Source: Legionella bononiensis (GTDB lineage Bacteria; Pseudomonadota; Gammaproteobacteria; Legionellales; Legionellaceae). Taken from it: a stretch of DNA of 64,000 nucleotides. The notes below the pieces were generated by a model, which was given only the letters and a program-made list of their open reading frames with translations, made no database searches and was not told where the DNA came from. The stretch spans positions 92,034-156,033 of the forward strand of contig NZ_JADOBG010000003.1 in assembly GCF_016786215.1 (NCBI RefSeq), given 5' to 3'. Position 1 is the stretch's first letter. The number at the start of each line of letters is the position of its first letter. Both the position numbers and the translations under genes were made by a program. Below, in pieces: positions 1 through 9,287 of the stretch.

Positions 1-3000
1 GTAGCCTTGATGAGAGAGATCACTAAAGTCGAGTTTCAAACGTCTTGGAATGGTTTGTAGACTCAAAATACTTAATAGCTTTCCTAAACCGAGTTTTTCC
101 TCGGTTTCAGGGCTCAAATGAGTTATTCGGCCATTTTTAAGCTGCAGGTACATGGTTCCATTTAATGAAGCTAAAGAAAAATCATACAAAGTACCATTCC
201 AGCCTCCATTAAATTCCATATCGCCTTTGCTGGCATCAACCGCGGGTGTAATCTGCCAGAGCTCCAGGCTTTTAGCCAAATCTTTTAAATGCAATTTAAC
301 CTGCAATTTCGATTGATTGACCTTTCCTTTCTGTGTCCATTCGCCATTAATATTAACCTGATAAAATGATGAATCAATTCTACAGTAATCAATAAACCAC
401 CGTTCTGGAGAGGATTGACTCTTCAAGGTCATATTACCGATCCGCTTTGTCCCTATCGAGAAATTATCGATACGTAAATTGAGGTTAGGAATGTGATCAG
501 GACTCGATTTATCTGAGCCCTCAGAATAATTTCCCGTTTTTTCAAATGAAGCCAAATGTAAGTACTTAATAAATCCACTCAGTGAATGTGATGCAGAACG
601 ATAAGTCAAATCACCTGATATGTTGTTCTGATTCAGATTAAATGACCAATCTCTTCCAGGAAGGACTTTAGCTTTCACAGTCATATTATCAAAATGTTGA
701 TTGAGAAAACTTAACTTGCCCAATTTGACATTAATTATTCGTAGTTGGTCTAATAAAGAAGTTCCTGTCTGCTCGGTAGCAAAAGTATCATATACTTTTT
801 TCCATTCATATAAATCAAAACCGGCTAAAGTACCGACTACGGACAAACCCGGTTTATCTTGATAGATGGCTTCTGAACTCCCTAATCTGATTTGCCCAGA
901 CTTAAATTCAAATGCTCCGTTATGTTCCTGTAACAATACATCTGAACTTAAGCGACCGTTATAATTTGATCGTAATCGTATTGCTTTTTGAGGATTAAAA
1001 TCCAGTTTAACTTCCAATGGCACCTGAGTATTAAACGGTTTTCCCATTGGGGAGGGAAGATTAATAGCTAATCCCTGCAAGTTGGATTTTAGTATAATAC
1101 TGTCCATATCATTAGGATCATCAGTCATTTTAATTGTCGCATTGACTGAAAACATCCCTTTAAGAACCGATAATAAGGGAATATTAAACTGTTTTTTTAA
1201 TGAATCCACTGTACACTCACCCTCAACGAGTACGGACGTTTCGGGTTCTGGTTTTTTAACGGATTGAATTTTGATATTTAAAGGAAAGCCAAATGCATTG
1301 GCTACCAAAGCACTATGGGTCACACCGTCTTCATCAAAAGATAAGTCACCGCGTACATCCTCAACTTTAACTGATCCTACCTGATGTTTCACTGAAACTG
1401 TGTTATTTTCAAAAGACAGATCTCCTCTAACGAGGTTATCATCATTTTCAGGATATAAAGGCAGTTCCACACGTAAATTTAATAAGATCAAACCATCAAC
1501 TGCCAGCCTTTTTAATGCAGCAAGTTTTTGTTTTAATGGGGATGACATCACAAAATTCATCATTTTTTGTGCCTGTCCATGGATAATTCCATGAATTAAC
1601 AGCGTTTCTTTATCCTTGCCAATATCATCAATACGAAAATTCATTTGATTCACTGGAACACCTTGAAAATCACCATGCACCAGATCAATTTCAAGATTGC
1701 GATTTTTTAACCGAATATAACCTTCCAGATCTTTAATTAGCTGCCATTTGGAAGTAATGAATAATTCCCCTCCGCTGGCATGACTTACTATAGTAAATTC
1801 CCCATTATTATTATCAAATGGGAAATCACTAGCCATACCATTCAATCGTATTGTTCCAGTTGCATTGGCTATTTTTTTGATGTCAGTGGTTAACCATAGA
1901 TACAATTTAGGTTTCAAATATTCTTTTGGTAGGTACGCAGCCCATTGTTGCAAATTTTTGCCAGAAAAATCAACATCAAGACGGACATGTCCAACAGATT
2001 GCTGGGTTACCTGATCAAGCACACCCTGTGCGCTAATCGTCAAATCAGGTTTGCTTAAAATGAATCGTTCAATACTTACCCTTAAACCATTGCTTAATTC
2101 CTTCCACTCAAATGCTCCATTAAAAAGATCCAATTGCTGTTCGGGATAGTTTTTTATTTTAACAGTAGTATTCTCTGAATCCAGCTCAAGTCGACCTTCC
2201 TCTGGCTGCCAGTTTATTGCACCTGAGAGGTTTTCCACCGCTGGAATAGAATTTATTGGGTTCCAACCCAGATGATCAAATCGGGTAAGGATATAATTTA
2301 CTTCTTTATCCTTTATGAAGACCTGAGTATCAGTCAATACACCATGTGGCTTTGCCTGTAATAAAGGAAGTAGCGAAGAAGGCCAGTTTATTGCGTCTGT
2401 TAACAACGATTCAATAATTATTGATTTGACAAAGATCTGATAACGATGTTCCGATTTGTTGTAGTTAATCAACAATTGATTCTCTGGCCAACTGATTCCG
2501 GCAGCACGCAATTTAATATGATTGGCCTGAAGCTCCCATCCTGTAACTTTAGGTTTCCATGCTAGATTTGCATAGAAAGATTGGATTAACTCACTCGTTT
2601 TCCTATTGGTTAAACGCCAGGCTAATCGTTTAAATTTCACCTGAGCCTGAGCTGAAGTAACAGTTCCTTTATCCAGATCCAGCCACACAGCTATGTCACC
2701 TTTCCCCCCTTCCAATTGCTCAGTGGTTTTTGGAAAAACAGTTTGCCATTGAGCGGGGACTATATGTTTTGCAGCGAAATAGATTTGCCCTTGAGTATGA
2801 TCAATATGATTGGGATCAAACCGCAAATCACCCAAGAGTTGAAAATCAGTACTGTCTGTTTGCTCAAGCCGTGCTTCACCTCTAATCTTGTACCGACCAC
2901 TTCGATTAACAATGGAGACATTAAGGCCGCTAACCGGAATAATTCCACCATCGCTAAAATAAAAATGGGCTGAAACGTGTTTGATTATTAACCGTTCTTG

Positions 3001-3480
3001 TTGGGAAAGCCAACCTAGAATTTGCTGTGTCCGTTCTGGAGTAAATTCATTATCTTTAATTGAAGCGGGAGAAATACCATCAATTTTCCAATGACCGTCT
3101 TTCTCACGGAACATAAGATGGATATCATCTATATAAAGAACTCCCGGCTGAATACGCCAGTACCAAAGTGATTTGAATAAGTTAATCCCTACCAGCAGCT
3201 GCTCCAAATGTAATGCTTTTTCTTTACCATCCTGAATACTCAGATGCTTTAGCTTGAGTACCGGTTGAAACCAATACCATCCTGTTTCCATCGTTTGAAT
3301 AGTAACTGGTTGACCTAAAAGAAGAGTTAAATGGTGTTCTACTTCACCTTTATATTGTTTCGCCCATGGGGTTAAAGAGCGGAATATGCTTGAAAAAACA
3401 GCCGCTAATATAATTAGGATAGCCAGTGCTATCCAGATTTTCTTTATTATATTATTCACCGAAAGGATTCGATTGATCAT
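1..3480 (-). CDS. yhdP: YhdP family AsmA-like envelope protein (3' end beyond window)
   Basis: A continuous minus-strand frame begins at an ATG at 3480 and is still open at base 1, giving at least 1160 codons; the family is usually about 1270 residues, so roughly 100 residues are missing outside the window. The N-terminus has one membrane anchor (about residues 14-35), then a motif near LTPWAKQYKGEVE and TGWYWFQPVLKL typical of YhdP. The last visible residues include LGKLLSILSLQTIPRR and LDFSDL, the conserved AsmA-like C-terminal motif, in the same frame. YhdP proteins are inner-membrane anchored, periplasm-spanning bridges involved in phospholipid transport to the outer membrane. The ATG overlaps fliJ by 29 bp; a GTG at 3459 would overlap by only 8 bp and is a possible alternative. 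Position directly after fliJ suggests read-through from the flagellar operon, though the function is unrelated. Confidence 0.88.
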   Translation of the reverse strand, partial: MINRILSVNNIIKKIWIALAILIILAAVFSSIFRSLTPWAKQYKGEVEHHLTLLLGQPVTIQTMETGWYWFQPVLKLKHLSIQDGKEKALHLEQLLVGINLFKSLWYWRIQPGVLYIDDIHLMFREKDGHWKIDGISPASIKDNEFTPERTQQILGWLSQQERLIIKHVSAHFYFSDGGIIPVSGLNVSIVNRSGRYKIRGEARLEQTDSTDFQLLGDLRFDPNHIDHTQGQIYFAAKHIVPAQWQTVFPKTTEQLEGGKGDIAVWLDLDKGTVTSAQAQVKFKRLAWRLTNRKTSELIQSFYANLAWKPKVTGWELQANHIKLRAAGISWPENQLLINYNKSEHRYQIFVKSIIIESLLTDAINWPSSLLPLLQAKPHGVLTDTQVFIKDKEVNYILTRFDHLGWNPINSIPAVENLSGAINWQPEEGRLELDSENTTVKIKNYPEQQLDLFNGAFEWKELSNGLRVSIERFILSKPDLTISAQGVLDQVTQQSVGHVRLDVDFSGKNLQQWAAYLPKEYLKPKLYLWLTTDIKKIANATGTIRLNGMASDFPFDNNNGEFTIVSHASGGELFITSKWQLIKDLEGYIRLKNRNLEIDLVHGDFQGVPVNQMNFRIDDIGKDKETLLIHGIIHGQAQKMMNFVMSSPLKQKLAALKRLAVDGLILLNLRVELPLYPENDDNLVRGDLSFENNTVSVKHQVGSVKVEDVRGDLSFDEDGVTHSALVANAFGFPLNIKIQSVKKPEPETSVLVEGECTVDSLKKQFNIPLLSVLKGMFSVNATIKMTDDPNDMDSIILKSNLQGLAINLPSPMGKPFNTQVPLEVKLDFNPQKAIRLRSNYNGRLSSDVLLQEHNGAFEFKSGQIRLGSSEAIYQDKPGLSVVGTLAGFDLYEWKKVYDTFATEQTGTSLLDQLRIINVKLGKLSFLNQHFDNMTVKAKVLPGRDWSFNLNQNNISGDLTYRSASHSLSGFIKYLHLASFEKTGNYSEGSDKSSPDHIPNLNLRIDNFSIGTKRIGNMTLKSQSSPERWFIDYCRIDSSFYQVNINGEWTQKGKVNQSKLQVKLHLKDLAKSLELWQITPAVDASKGDMEFNGGWNGTLYDFSLASLNGTMYLQLKNGRITHLSPETEEKLGLGKLLSILSLQTIPRRLKLDFSDLSHQGY

Positions 3481-3925
3481 AAGGTTTTTTACTATACCAT
3501 TGCTTTTGAGCATACTCATCACTTTCTTTTTGATCTTGACGCTCTAATTTGATTTGTTCCGTTTTTTTAACCCGTTCAATAAGTTTGGCTACACCTTCTT
3601 CAGCCGCTTTTGCATGTTTGTAGTTCAACTCCAGCTTACTTCTTGCTTTAGCAAGATGAGCCAAATGAGAATTCAATTGTATTAGAGCTGTATCTAAATG
3701 ACTAATAAAATCAATACGATTTCTTAAACGCCCTACTGTGCTGCCCTCATTGCCTATTTGCTCCAATTCATGCAAATAATCCTGTCGATACATTACAAGC
3801 TGATCATGACGTGATTTATTTTGATTAAATTGTTCTTTGGATTTTATTAATTCCATTAAAGATTGATTTGTTATTTCTCTTTTTAACTGAAGTAACTGAA
3901 TTAAACGTTCCAATCGCTGACTCAT
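3452..3925 (-). CDS. fliJ: Flagellar export protein FliJ
   Basis: 157 residues, almost entirely predicted coiled coil and highly charged, as expected for FliJ, the stalk-like central protein of the flagellar type III export ATPase that links the FliI hexamer to FlhA and recycles export chaperones. Sequence identity to a family is weak to the eye, but position is decisive: its start codon overlaps the last base of fliI (TAATG type junction), and it is the last gene of the fliEFGHIJ run. The C-terminus (KKPYDQSNPFGE) overlaps the yhdP start by 29 bp. Cytoplasmic, no signal peptide or membrane segment. Confidence 0.9.
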   Translation of the reverse strand: MSQRLERLIQLLQLKREITNQSLMELIKSKEQFNQNKSRHDQLVMYRQDYLHELEQIGNEGSTVGRLRNRIDFISHLDTALIQLNSHLAHLAKARSKLELNYKHAKAAEEGVAKLIERVKKTEQIKLERQDQKESDEYAQKQWYSKKPYDQSNPFGE

Positions 3926-5271
3926 TAATTACCTCCAATAGAGGTTGAAATCAATTGTGAAAGATTTAAGACACTTTCTTTATAATTTACCTGCTCATTG
4001 ATGCCCTGGGCTATATACTCTTTAAATCGGTCTATAACCAATATGGCTTTATCCAGCAAAGGATCACTTCCCTTTGCATAGGCTCCAAGCAATATCAAAT
4101 CTTTATTTTTTTCATAGACGGAAACCAGTTTTTTAAATGATAGTGCGTCTTTCATATGCTCTTTAGTAACTATAGACTGCATCACTCGACTGATTGACGC
4201 TTCCGTATCGATAGCGGGATACTGTCCTTCTTCAGCAAGCGTTCTGCTTAAAACAATATGACCATCCAGGATGGCTCGTGCGGCATCAGCGATCGGATCT
4301 TGCAAATCGTCTCCCTCAGTTAATACTGTATAAAATGCCGTTATTGAACCTTTTCCTGGCATGCCATTTCCTGCTCGCTCAACTAATTTGGGTAGTTTGG
4401 CAAATACGGATGGAGGATACCCTTTAGTTGCTGGTGCTTCTCCAATTGATAAAGCGATTTCTCTTTGTGCCTGAGCAAATCGAGTCAGTGAATCCATGAG
4501 CAGCAGCACATGCTTTCCCTGATCACGAAAATATTCGGCAATGCTGGTGGCGACCTTTGCGCCATGCAATCGCATTAAAGGACTTTCATCTGCGGGTGCT
4601 GCAACGACAACAGCCCTTTTAAGGCCTTCTTCTCCCAGATTAAACTCTATAAACTCCTTTACTTCTCTACCGCGCTCGCCTATTAAACCGACAACGACCA
4701 CATCGGCATTCGTATAACGGGTCATCATCCCTAACAAAACGGATTTTCCTACCCCGCTTCCTGCAAATAACCCGATTCGTTGCCCCCGGCCTATAGTTAA
4801 TAAGCCATTGATAGAACGAACTCCAACATCCAGCGGAGTGTCCACTGGGGCTCTTTTTAACGGATTAATAATCGGACCAATAAGCGGATAGGAATGGACC
4901 AACTCCAGCGAAGGTCCTTCATCAATCAATGCCCCTGAACCATTTAATATACGTCCTAATAATTGAGGGCCAACTCCTACCTGAGCAGTTCGCCCAGTTG
5001 GACTGATAATCATTCCTGGAGCAAGACCTTGTATCGCTCCAATAGACATTAAATACACACTCTCATTACTGAACCCTACTACCTCAGCTTCAACTGAACG
5101 TGAATCATCTATAGTAACAAGACAACGTGCACCAACAGGTTGATTAAATCCTTTAGCCTCAAGAGTCAATCCTATAGCACGACTTATCCTGCCACAATGC
5201 AATAAACCAGAGTTTTTTTTCTGTGTGATATCTGAAATGATCTGATGTAATTTTGACTTATAAAGAGTCAT
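3925..5271 (-). CDS. fliI: Flagellum-specific ATPase FliI
   Basis: 448 residues, full length for FliI, the F1-beta-like ATPase of the flagellar type III secretion apparatus. The Walker A motif GSGVGKS lies at about 171-177, followed by the conserved [15 protein letters not shown] segment and a Walker B region ending [16 protein letters not shown], and the typical [15 protein letters not shown] signature. It energises unfolding and entry of rod, hook and filament subunits together with FliH and FliJ at the cytoplasmic face of the export gate. The start lies 3 bp after the fliH stop and its stop overlaps the fliJ start, so the three are translationally linked. Confidence 0.98.
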   Translation of the reverse strand: MTLYKSKLHQIISDITQKKNSGLLHCGRISRAIGLTLEAKGFNQPVGARCLVTIDDSRSVEAEVVGFSNESVYLMSIGAIQGLAPGMIISPTGRTAQVGVGPQLLGRILNGSGALIDEGPSLELVHSYPLIGPIINPLKRAPVDTPLDVGVRSINGLLTIGRGQRIGLFAGSGVGKSVLLGMMTRYTNADVVVVGLIGERGREVKEFIEFNLGEEGLKRAVVVAAPADESPLMRLHGAKVATSIAEYFRDQGKHVLLLMDSLTRFAQAQREIALSIGEAPATKGYPPSVFAKLPKLVERAGNGMPGKGSITAFYTVLTEGDDLQDPIADAARAILDGHIVLSRTLAEEGQYPAIDTEASISRVMQSIVTKEHMKDALSFKKLVSVYEKNKDLILLGAYAKGSDPLLDKAILVIDRFKEYIAQGINEQVNYKESVLNLSQLISTSIGGN

Positions 5272-5274
5272 TAT

Positions 5275-5916
5275 TTAGTCCTGGTGCTCAATAGAATCGT
5301 TAAGGTTGTCTTTATTAATATATTGAGCAAATAAAGTCATCAATCGGGTATGTAGTCTGCCGTCCAATTCACTATGCTCTCCCTTTAAATAAAAATCACC
5401 TCTATTCAAAGCAGGATCGGCAAATAAAGCATTAGTAATTCCCGGAACTTCTTTATCTCCGATTTCAGTTTTAACCCACTCAACATCCGAGGGGTTCAGA
5501 CCCAGAATATTGGATCCACTCAATGAGGGTAATTCATTCTTAATTTCATTGAACAGTGATTTAAATTTATCGGGATGCACAGTAAGTTCAACCCCAATAC
5601 AATGTTGGCTTAACCAAATAACCGTTTGAATCAACTCCTGAGTTAACTGTTCATCAAGAAGCTGGACGGGATTTTTAAATAAATCCATCCATTGGACCAG
5701 TTCCGCCTTTTTTTCATCAATCGCGACCTGCGCCTGTCGCATTCCTTCAGCAAAACCTTGTTCAATTGCTTCTTGCTTTAAAAGCGCTATTTCATCAACC
5801 AACTGTTCTTCCAGATTAATTTCTGGCGTTTCATCACCTTTAGTCCCCTGATAATCCCAGGCATTAAACTCGGTGTTTTTGCGTTCCAGGTGAAAAGGTT
5901 CAAATTCATTAGACAT
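5275..5916 (-). CDS. fliH: Flagellar assembly protein FliH
   Basis: 213 residues. The central helix contains EAIEQGFAEGMRQAQ, the Gly-spaced EGxxxG type repeats typical of FliH and its relatives SctL/AtpF, followed by a C-terminal domain that binds the FliI N-terminus. FliH forms a stator-like dimer that anchors and restrains FliI at the C ring (via FliN) and at FlhA. It sits 3 bp before fliI. Unusually for the cluster, a 214 bp spacer separates it from fliG upstream, so expression may depend on read-through or on a signal inside that spacer. Confidence 0.93.
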   Translation of the reverse strand: MSNEFEPFHLERKNTEFNAWDYQGTKGDETPEINLEEQLVDEIALLKQEAIEQGFAEGMRQAQVAIDEKKAELVQWMDLFKNPVQLLDEQLTQELIQTVIWLSQHCIGVELTVHPDKFKSLFNEIKNELPSLSGSNILGLNPSDVEWVKTEIGDKEVPGITNALFADPALNRGDFYLKGEHSELDGRLHTRLMTLFAQYINKDNLNDSIEHQD

Positions 5917-6130
5917 AGGATGAAATACCTTAAATTAAGTTAAATAGGAATACACCGTTAATTACTCTATCTGTAACTGCTCGGTAAGTGGCGTAATTCC
6001 TTTTGTTATTGAGTAATGACATCCATCTGGCGAGAACGACTGAACTCACCAAATAACACACCAACTACCATGGCATGAATACATGTATATAACGTGCTGA
6101 ATAGACGCAATACAACCGTTTCTGGCACGA
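5917..6130 (-). other. fliG-fliH spacer with possible long-range stem
   Basis: This 214 bp stretch is the only sizeable gap in the fliF-to-fliJ run. I see no ORF in it. Complementary arms ATTACTC (5961-5967) and GAGTAAT (6011-6017) could pair in the transcript across a 43-nt loop. No sigma-54 -24/-12 pair was found on the minus strand. Whether it is a promoter, a processing site or decayed DNA is unknown. Confidence 0.3.
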
Positions 6131-7120
6131 TTAAATCATTTCGTCGCCACCCTTCGAACCAAGTGAGATCTTTCCGTCTTCAGCAAGATTTCTGGCAACA
6201 GCAAGAATATCTCTTTGCGCACGCTCAACGTCACTTACCTTAACTGGGCCTTGTACTTCAATATCATCACGCAACAAATCAGCAGCACGTTTAGACATAT
6301 TTGAAAAGATTTTATCTCTCGTTGTTTCAGTAGTACCTTTCAATGCCAACTTCAATTGTTCGGAAGTAATATCCCGCAATAAGGTCTGTACGCTTCGATC
6401 GTCCATATCGACTATATTTTCAAAAACAAACATTTTATCGCGAATCTTATCACTCAGCTCTTCATCCCAATCCTTAATCTTGTCAAGAACCTCTTCTTCC
6501 ATGGCACCATCCAGAAAGTTAATTACGTCAGCAACCGTTTTAATCCCCCCTACGGATGCTGATTTTCCTACTGTTTGGCCACTCAATTGTTTTTCAATAA
6601 CTTTTCCTAATTCAGAAATGGCTTCTGGTTTTACCGTATCAATATTGCACATACGTAACAAAACCTCAGCACGCTTTTCTGCACTGAAATAGCTGACTAC
6701 TTCTGCTGATTGTTCACTGTCAAGATGAATTAATATAGTGGCTATAATCTGTGGATGTTCATTACGGATGACATCTGCAATTAATCGTCCATCGAGCCAC
6801 TTTAATCGATTCAAACCGCTGTCTTTATCAGAGACTAAAATCCTGTCTATAAAAGGAGTGGCCTTTTCTTCGCCCAATGCTTCAATGAGTACAGTTCGTA
6901 GATAATGCTCTGTATCTACAGTCAAACTGGTTTGATCCTCGATGGCACTGATAAAATCAATTAAAACGGTCTGCATTTTAGCCTTGCTAACTGAACTTAA
7001 TGTAGACATGGCCATGCCAACTTTTTGAACCTGTCTGGGTTCAAGATGTTTTAATACTTCTGAAGCATTTTTCTCACCCATGCTGAGTAACAAAATTGCT
7101 GCGCGCTCTATTCCGTCCAT
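6131..7120 (-). CDS. fliG: Flagellar motor switch protein FliG
   Basis: 329 residues, the normal length. The N-terminal part (MDGIERAAILLLSMGEKNA) binds the FliF C-terminus; the middle domain contains EHPQIIATIL, the EHPQ motif that contacts FliM; the C-terminal domain contains FVFENIVDMDDRSVQTLLRD with the charged torque helix. FliG is the rotor component that meets the stator and sets rotation direction. It follows fliF by 2 bp. The C-terminus carries an alternation of acidic and basic residues as expected for interaction with MotA-type stators (MotC here). Confidence 0.98.
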   Translation of the reverse strand: MDGIERAAILLLSMGEKNASEVLKHLEPRQVQKVGMAMSTLSSVSKAKMQTVLIDFISAIEDQTSLTVDTEHYLRTVLIEALGEEKATPFIDRILVSDKDSGLNRLKWLDGRLIADVIRNEHPQIIATILIHLDSEQSAEVVSYFSAEKRAEVLLRMCNIDTVKPEAISELGKVIEKQLSGQTVGKSASVGGIKTVADVINFLDGAMEEEVLDKIKDWDEELSDKIRDKMFVFENIVDMDDRSVQTLLRDITSEQLKLALKGTTETTRDKIFSNMSKRAADLLRDDIEVQGPVKVSDVERAQRDILAVARNLAEDGKISLGSKGGDEMI

Positions 7121-7122
7121 CG

Positions 7123-8751
7123 TTATCCTCTGTCAACCCATGATTTAACAACCTGTGCTACCCGCTTGGGCTCTTTATCTACTACCTGACGTAATAAACT
7201 TAATTGAGATTCATAATCACTTGCATCGCTTAAAGACATTTGGCCATCCAAGCCTAATTCTCCAGCTACTTTCGAATTAGTCTGCTCTACATCCTTATTA
7301 TTGGCCAAAGTTTTAAGCATGGGACGTAACACACCAAAAATCAGGGCAAGTAGAAATAATGCACCTGAAATTTGTTTTATGATTGACCAAAAACTGTCCT
7401 TCTGCCAAAAATGTTCATCGGGTAACCGTTCAATGGGGTCCGGTTTCACAAAATTACTGTTAATAACATTCAAGCTATCGCCACGTTTAACATTCAAACC
7501 TATAGCATCGGATACAAGCAGTTTTATTTGCTCGATTTCCTGTGGAGTTAAAGGCTTTTTCTCCATTTTTTTAGTTTTATCATTCATCACGGCACGATTA
7601 TCAACTAATACAGCAACAGATAATCGTTTGATGGTACCTGGTTGATTTTTTGTATGACTGACTGTCTTGTCCAATTCAAAGTTTTTTGTACTTTGGGTGC
7701 GAATATCATTCGCTTTACTTTGATCTGTTGTTGTTTGTTGGGGCGCTGCTCCATTAGCCGCATTTTTAGGTGGAATATTTTTCTGACCAATCGCAGCATT
7801 CGGTTGTGGTGTATTTGAAAGAGAACCAGCAACACCACTGGCGTCATTGGTTGCACTTCGTTGTTCCTGCATGGTCTGCTCACTTCGAAGCGATGACAGT
7901 TCAGGATTAAACAATTCCTGTGTCTGTTCATAACTGGTAAAATCAATATCCGCTGAAACTTTCGCTCGTACTCTGCCGTAGCCCAGAATCGGGGTTAAAA
8001 TTTCCTGAATTTTTTGTGAATATTGTTGTTCCAAAGTTTGGCGATAATCAAGAAAACGCTCTGTATCTGAAAATAATGTCTGCCCTGCCCCCTCATTCAG
8101 TAACTGGCCATCCTGATCCACTACAGTGACTCTGCTTGCACTCAGACTTGGGATGCTTGAAGCGACCAGATTGACTATAGCCGCAATCGTGTGTTTTTTA
8201 AGCTCCAGGCCTGAATACACGTCGATAAATACTGAGGCACTAGGTTGCTGACTGTCTCTGACAAATGCTGACTCTCTTGGAATGGCCAAATGAACCCGTG
8301 CTGATTTAATGTCATTAAATTTACTGATGGTACGTGCTAACTCTGTTTCAAGAGCCTGTTTGTAGCGGGCATTTTCCATAAATTGACTGCTGTTAAATGT
8401 TCCATTTCCTGCAAACATTCCTTCTGTACCGCTGGAATCACGAGGCAATCCTTCTGCAGCCAGTTTCAATCGCGCACTTTGTAATTCATCAGCAGGTACT
8501 AACAACGTACCATGATTTTGATCAATTTTATACTCAATTCCACTCCGCTCCAGAACAGCCAGCACGTCCGATGTATCTCGAGGGTTCAATTGACTGTAGA
8601 GAGGAATATAACTGGGATCGCGTGACCATAAAACAACGGCCAGACCTATTGCGACGCTTGCGGCCAAGCCTACCAGCAAACCAATTTGGCGAGGGATAGA
8701 TAAGCTTGCAAATTTTGCCGCCGCAGTAGAAGCATTATCAGCCAGTGCCAT
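7123..8751 (-). CDS. fliF: Flagellar MS-ring protein FliF
   Basis: 542 residues, full length. Two membrane segments flank a large periplasmic region: the first at about residues 25-45 and the second near residues 450-470 (ISGALFLLALIFGVLRPML). The first periplasmic part is the YscJ/FliF ring-building domain (VLAVLERSGIEYKID, ARVHLAIPRESAFVRD). A Gln/Asn/Thr-rich linker of about 80 residues precedes the second domain, as in other FliF proteins. The cytoplasmic tail ends in VAQVVKSWVDRG, the FliG-binding helix. FliF builds the MS ring, the first structure assembled. A 149-bp spacer with hairpins separates it from fliE. Confidence 0.98.
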   Translation of the reverse strand: MALADNASTAAAKFASLSIPRQIGLLVGLAASVAIGLAVVLWSRDPSYIPLYSQLNPRDTSDVLAVLERSGIEYKIDQNHGTLLVPADELQSARLKLAAEGLPRDSSGTEGMFAGNGTFNSSQFMENARYKQALETELARTISKFNDIKSARVHLAIPRESAFVRDSQQPSASVFIDVYSGLELKKHTIAAIVNLVASSIPSLSASRVTVVDQDGQLLNEGAGQTLFSDTERFLDYRQTLEQQYSQKIQEILTPILGYGRVRAKVSADIDFTSYEQTQELFNPELSSLRSEQTMQEQRSATNDASGVAGSLSNTPQPNAAIGQKNIPPKNAANGAAPQQTTTDQSKANDIRTQSTKNFELDKTVSHTKNQPGTIKRLSVAVLVDNRAVMNDKTKKMEKKPLTPQEIEQIKLLVSDAIGLNVKRGDSLNVINSNFVKPDPIERLPDEHFWQKDSFWSIIKQISGALFLLALIFGVLRPMLKTLANNKDVEQTNSKVAGELGLDGQMSLSDASDYESQLSLLRQVVDKEPKRVAQVVKSWVDRG

Positions 8752-8900
8752 TATAAACTCCTGTAGTTTTGTCCTGTACCCAAGGAATTAGCCCAAGGAT
8801 TCCACAGGACTTACGAATAACACCCAATCTCTTCGTTAAAAATTCCGTTTGCCTCTATCTTGGGGTGTTTCGTACGTCCTGATCCATTCAAATACCCGTA
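8752..8900 (-). promoter_or_regulatory. fliE-fliF spacer with two inverted repeats
   Basis: The spacer holds two potential stem-loops. The first has arms GTCCTGT (8771-8777) and ACAGGAC (8804-8810), whose loop contains CCAAGGA twice. The second has arms ACACCCAA (8820-8827) and TTGGGGTGT (8860-8868), with one bulged G. Neither is followed by a T-run in the direction of transcription, so an RNA-processing or translational control site fits better than a terminator. This is inference from sequence only. Confidence 0.35.
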
Positions 8901-9218
8901 TTACACAGGCATATTCATTATGTCCTGATAAGCCTGAACCACTTTATTTCTAACCCGTAAAGTTGCTTCAAAACCCAAATTGGATTTTTGACTGGCGATC
9001 ATTACCTCACCAAGACTTACATTGGGATCACCGAGCTCGAAACGTGTTTTCAAGGCATCTGCCGTTTGATTCATATCATTGACTTGACTCAAGGCCTTTT
9101 GAAAAACAAGATTAAAGGGCGTTTGTTTTACATCCGTCTCATTTACTGTCCCTTCTGCCTGAGCAGCCATTGTTCGTATTTGATTCATTAAATTTACTGT
9201 ATTTATTTCACTCACTTC
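8901..9218 (-). CDS. fliE: Flagellar hook-basal body complex protein FliE
   Basis: About 105 residues from a GTG at 9218 (preceded by AAGGGG about 7 nt upstream and giving MSEINTVNLMNQIRTMAAQ, a normal FliE N-terminus). The frame stays open to 9260 (TTG, then ATG at 9257), which would add 14 residues. The C-terminal half carries the conserved DPNVSLGEVMIASQKSNLGF and RNKVVQAYQDIMNMPV signatures. FliE forms the junction between the MS ring and the proximal rod and is exported early. It lies about 70 bp after fleR, so it is probably transcribed from the same fleS promoter. Confidence 0.93.
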   Translation of the reverse strand, partial: EVSEINTVNLMNQIRTMAAQAEGTVNETDVKQTPFNLVFQKALSQVNDMNQTADALKTRFELGDPNVSLGEVMIASQKSNLGFEATLRVRNKVVQAYQDIMNMPV

Positions 9219-9287
9219 CCTGCCCCTTATCCTATCCATTGAAATCAACTCAACCATCAAAGCATACTGTATCGAATTTGCTTAAGG

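Noticed and set aside
8397..8699. Plus-strand ORF inside fliF
   Set aside because: Shadow frame of a strongly conserved gene; its protein has no family features.
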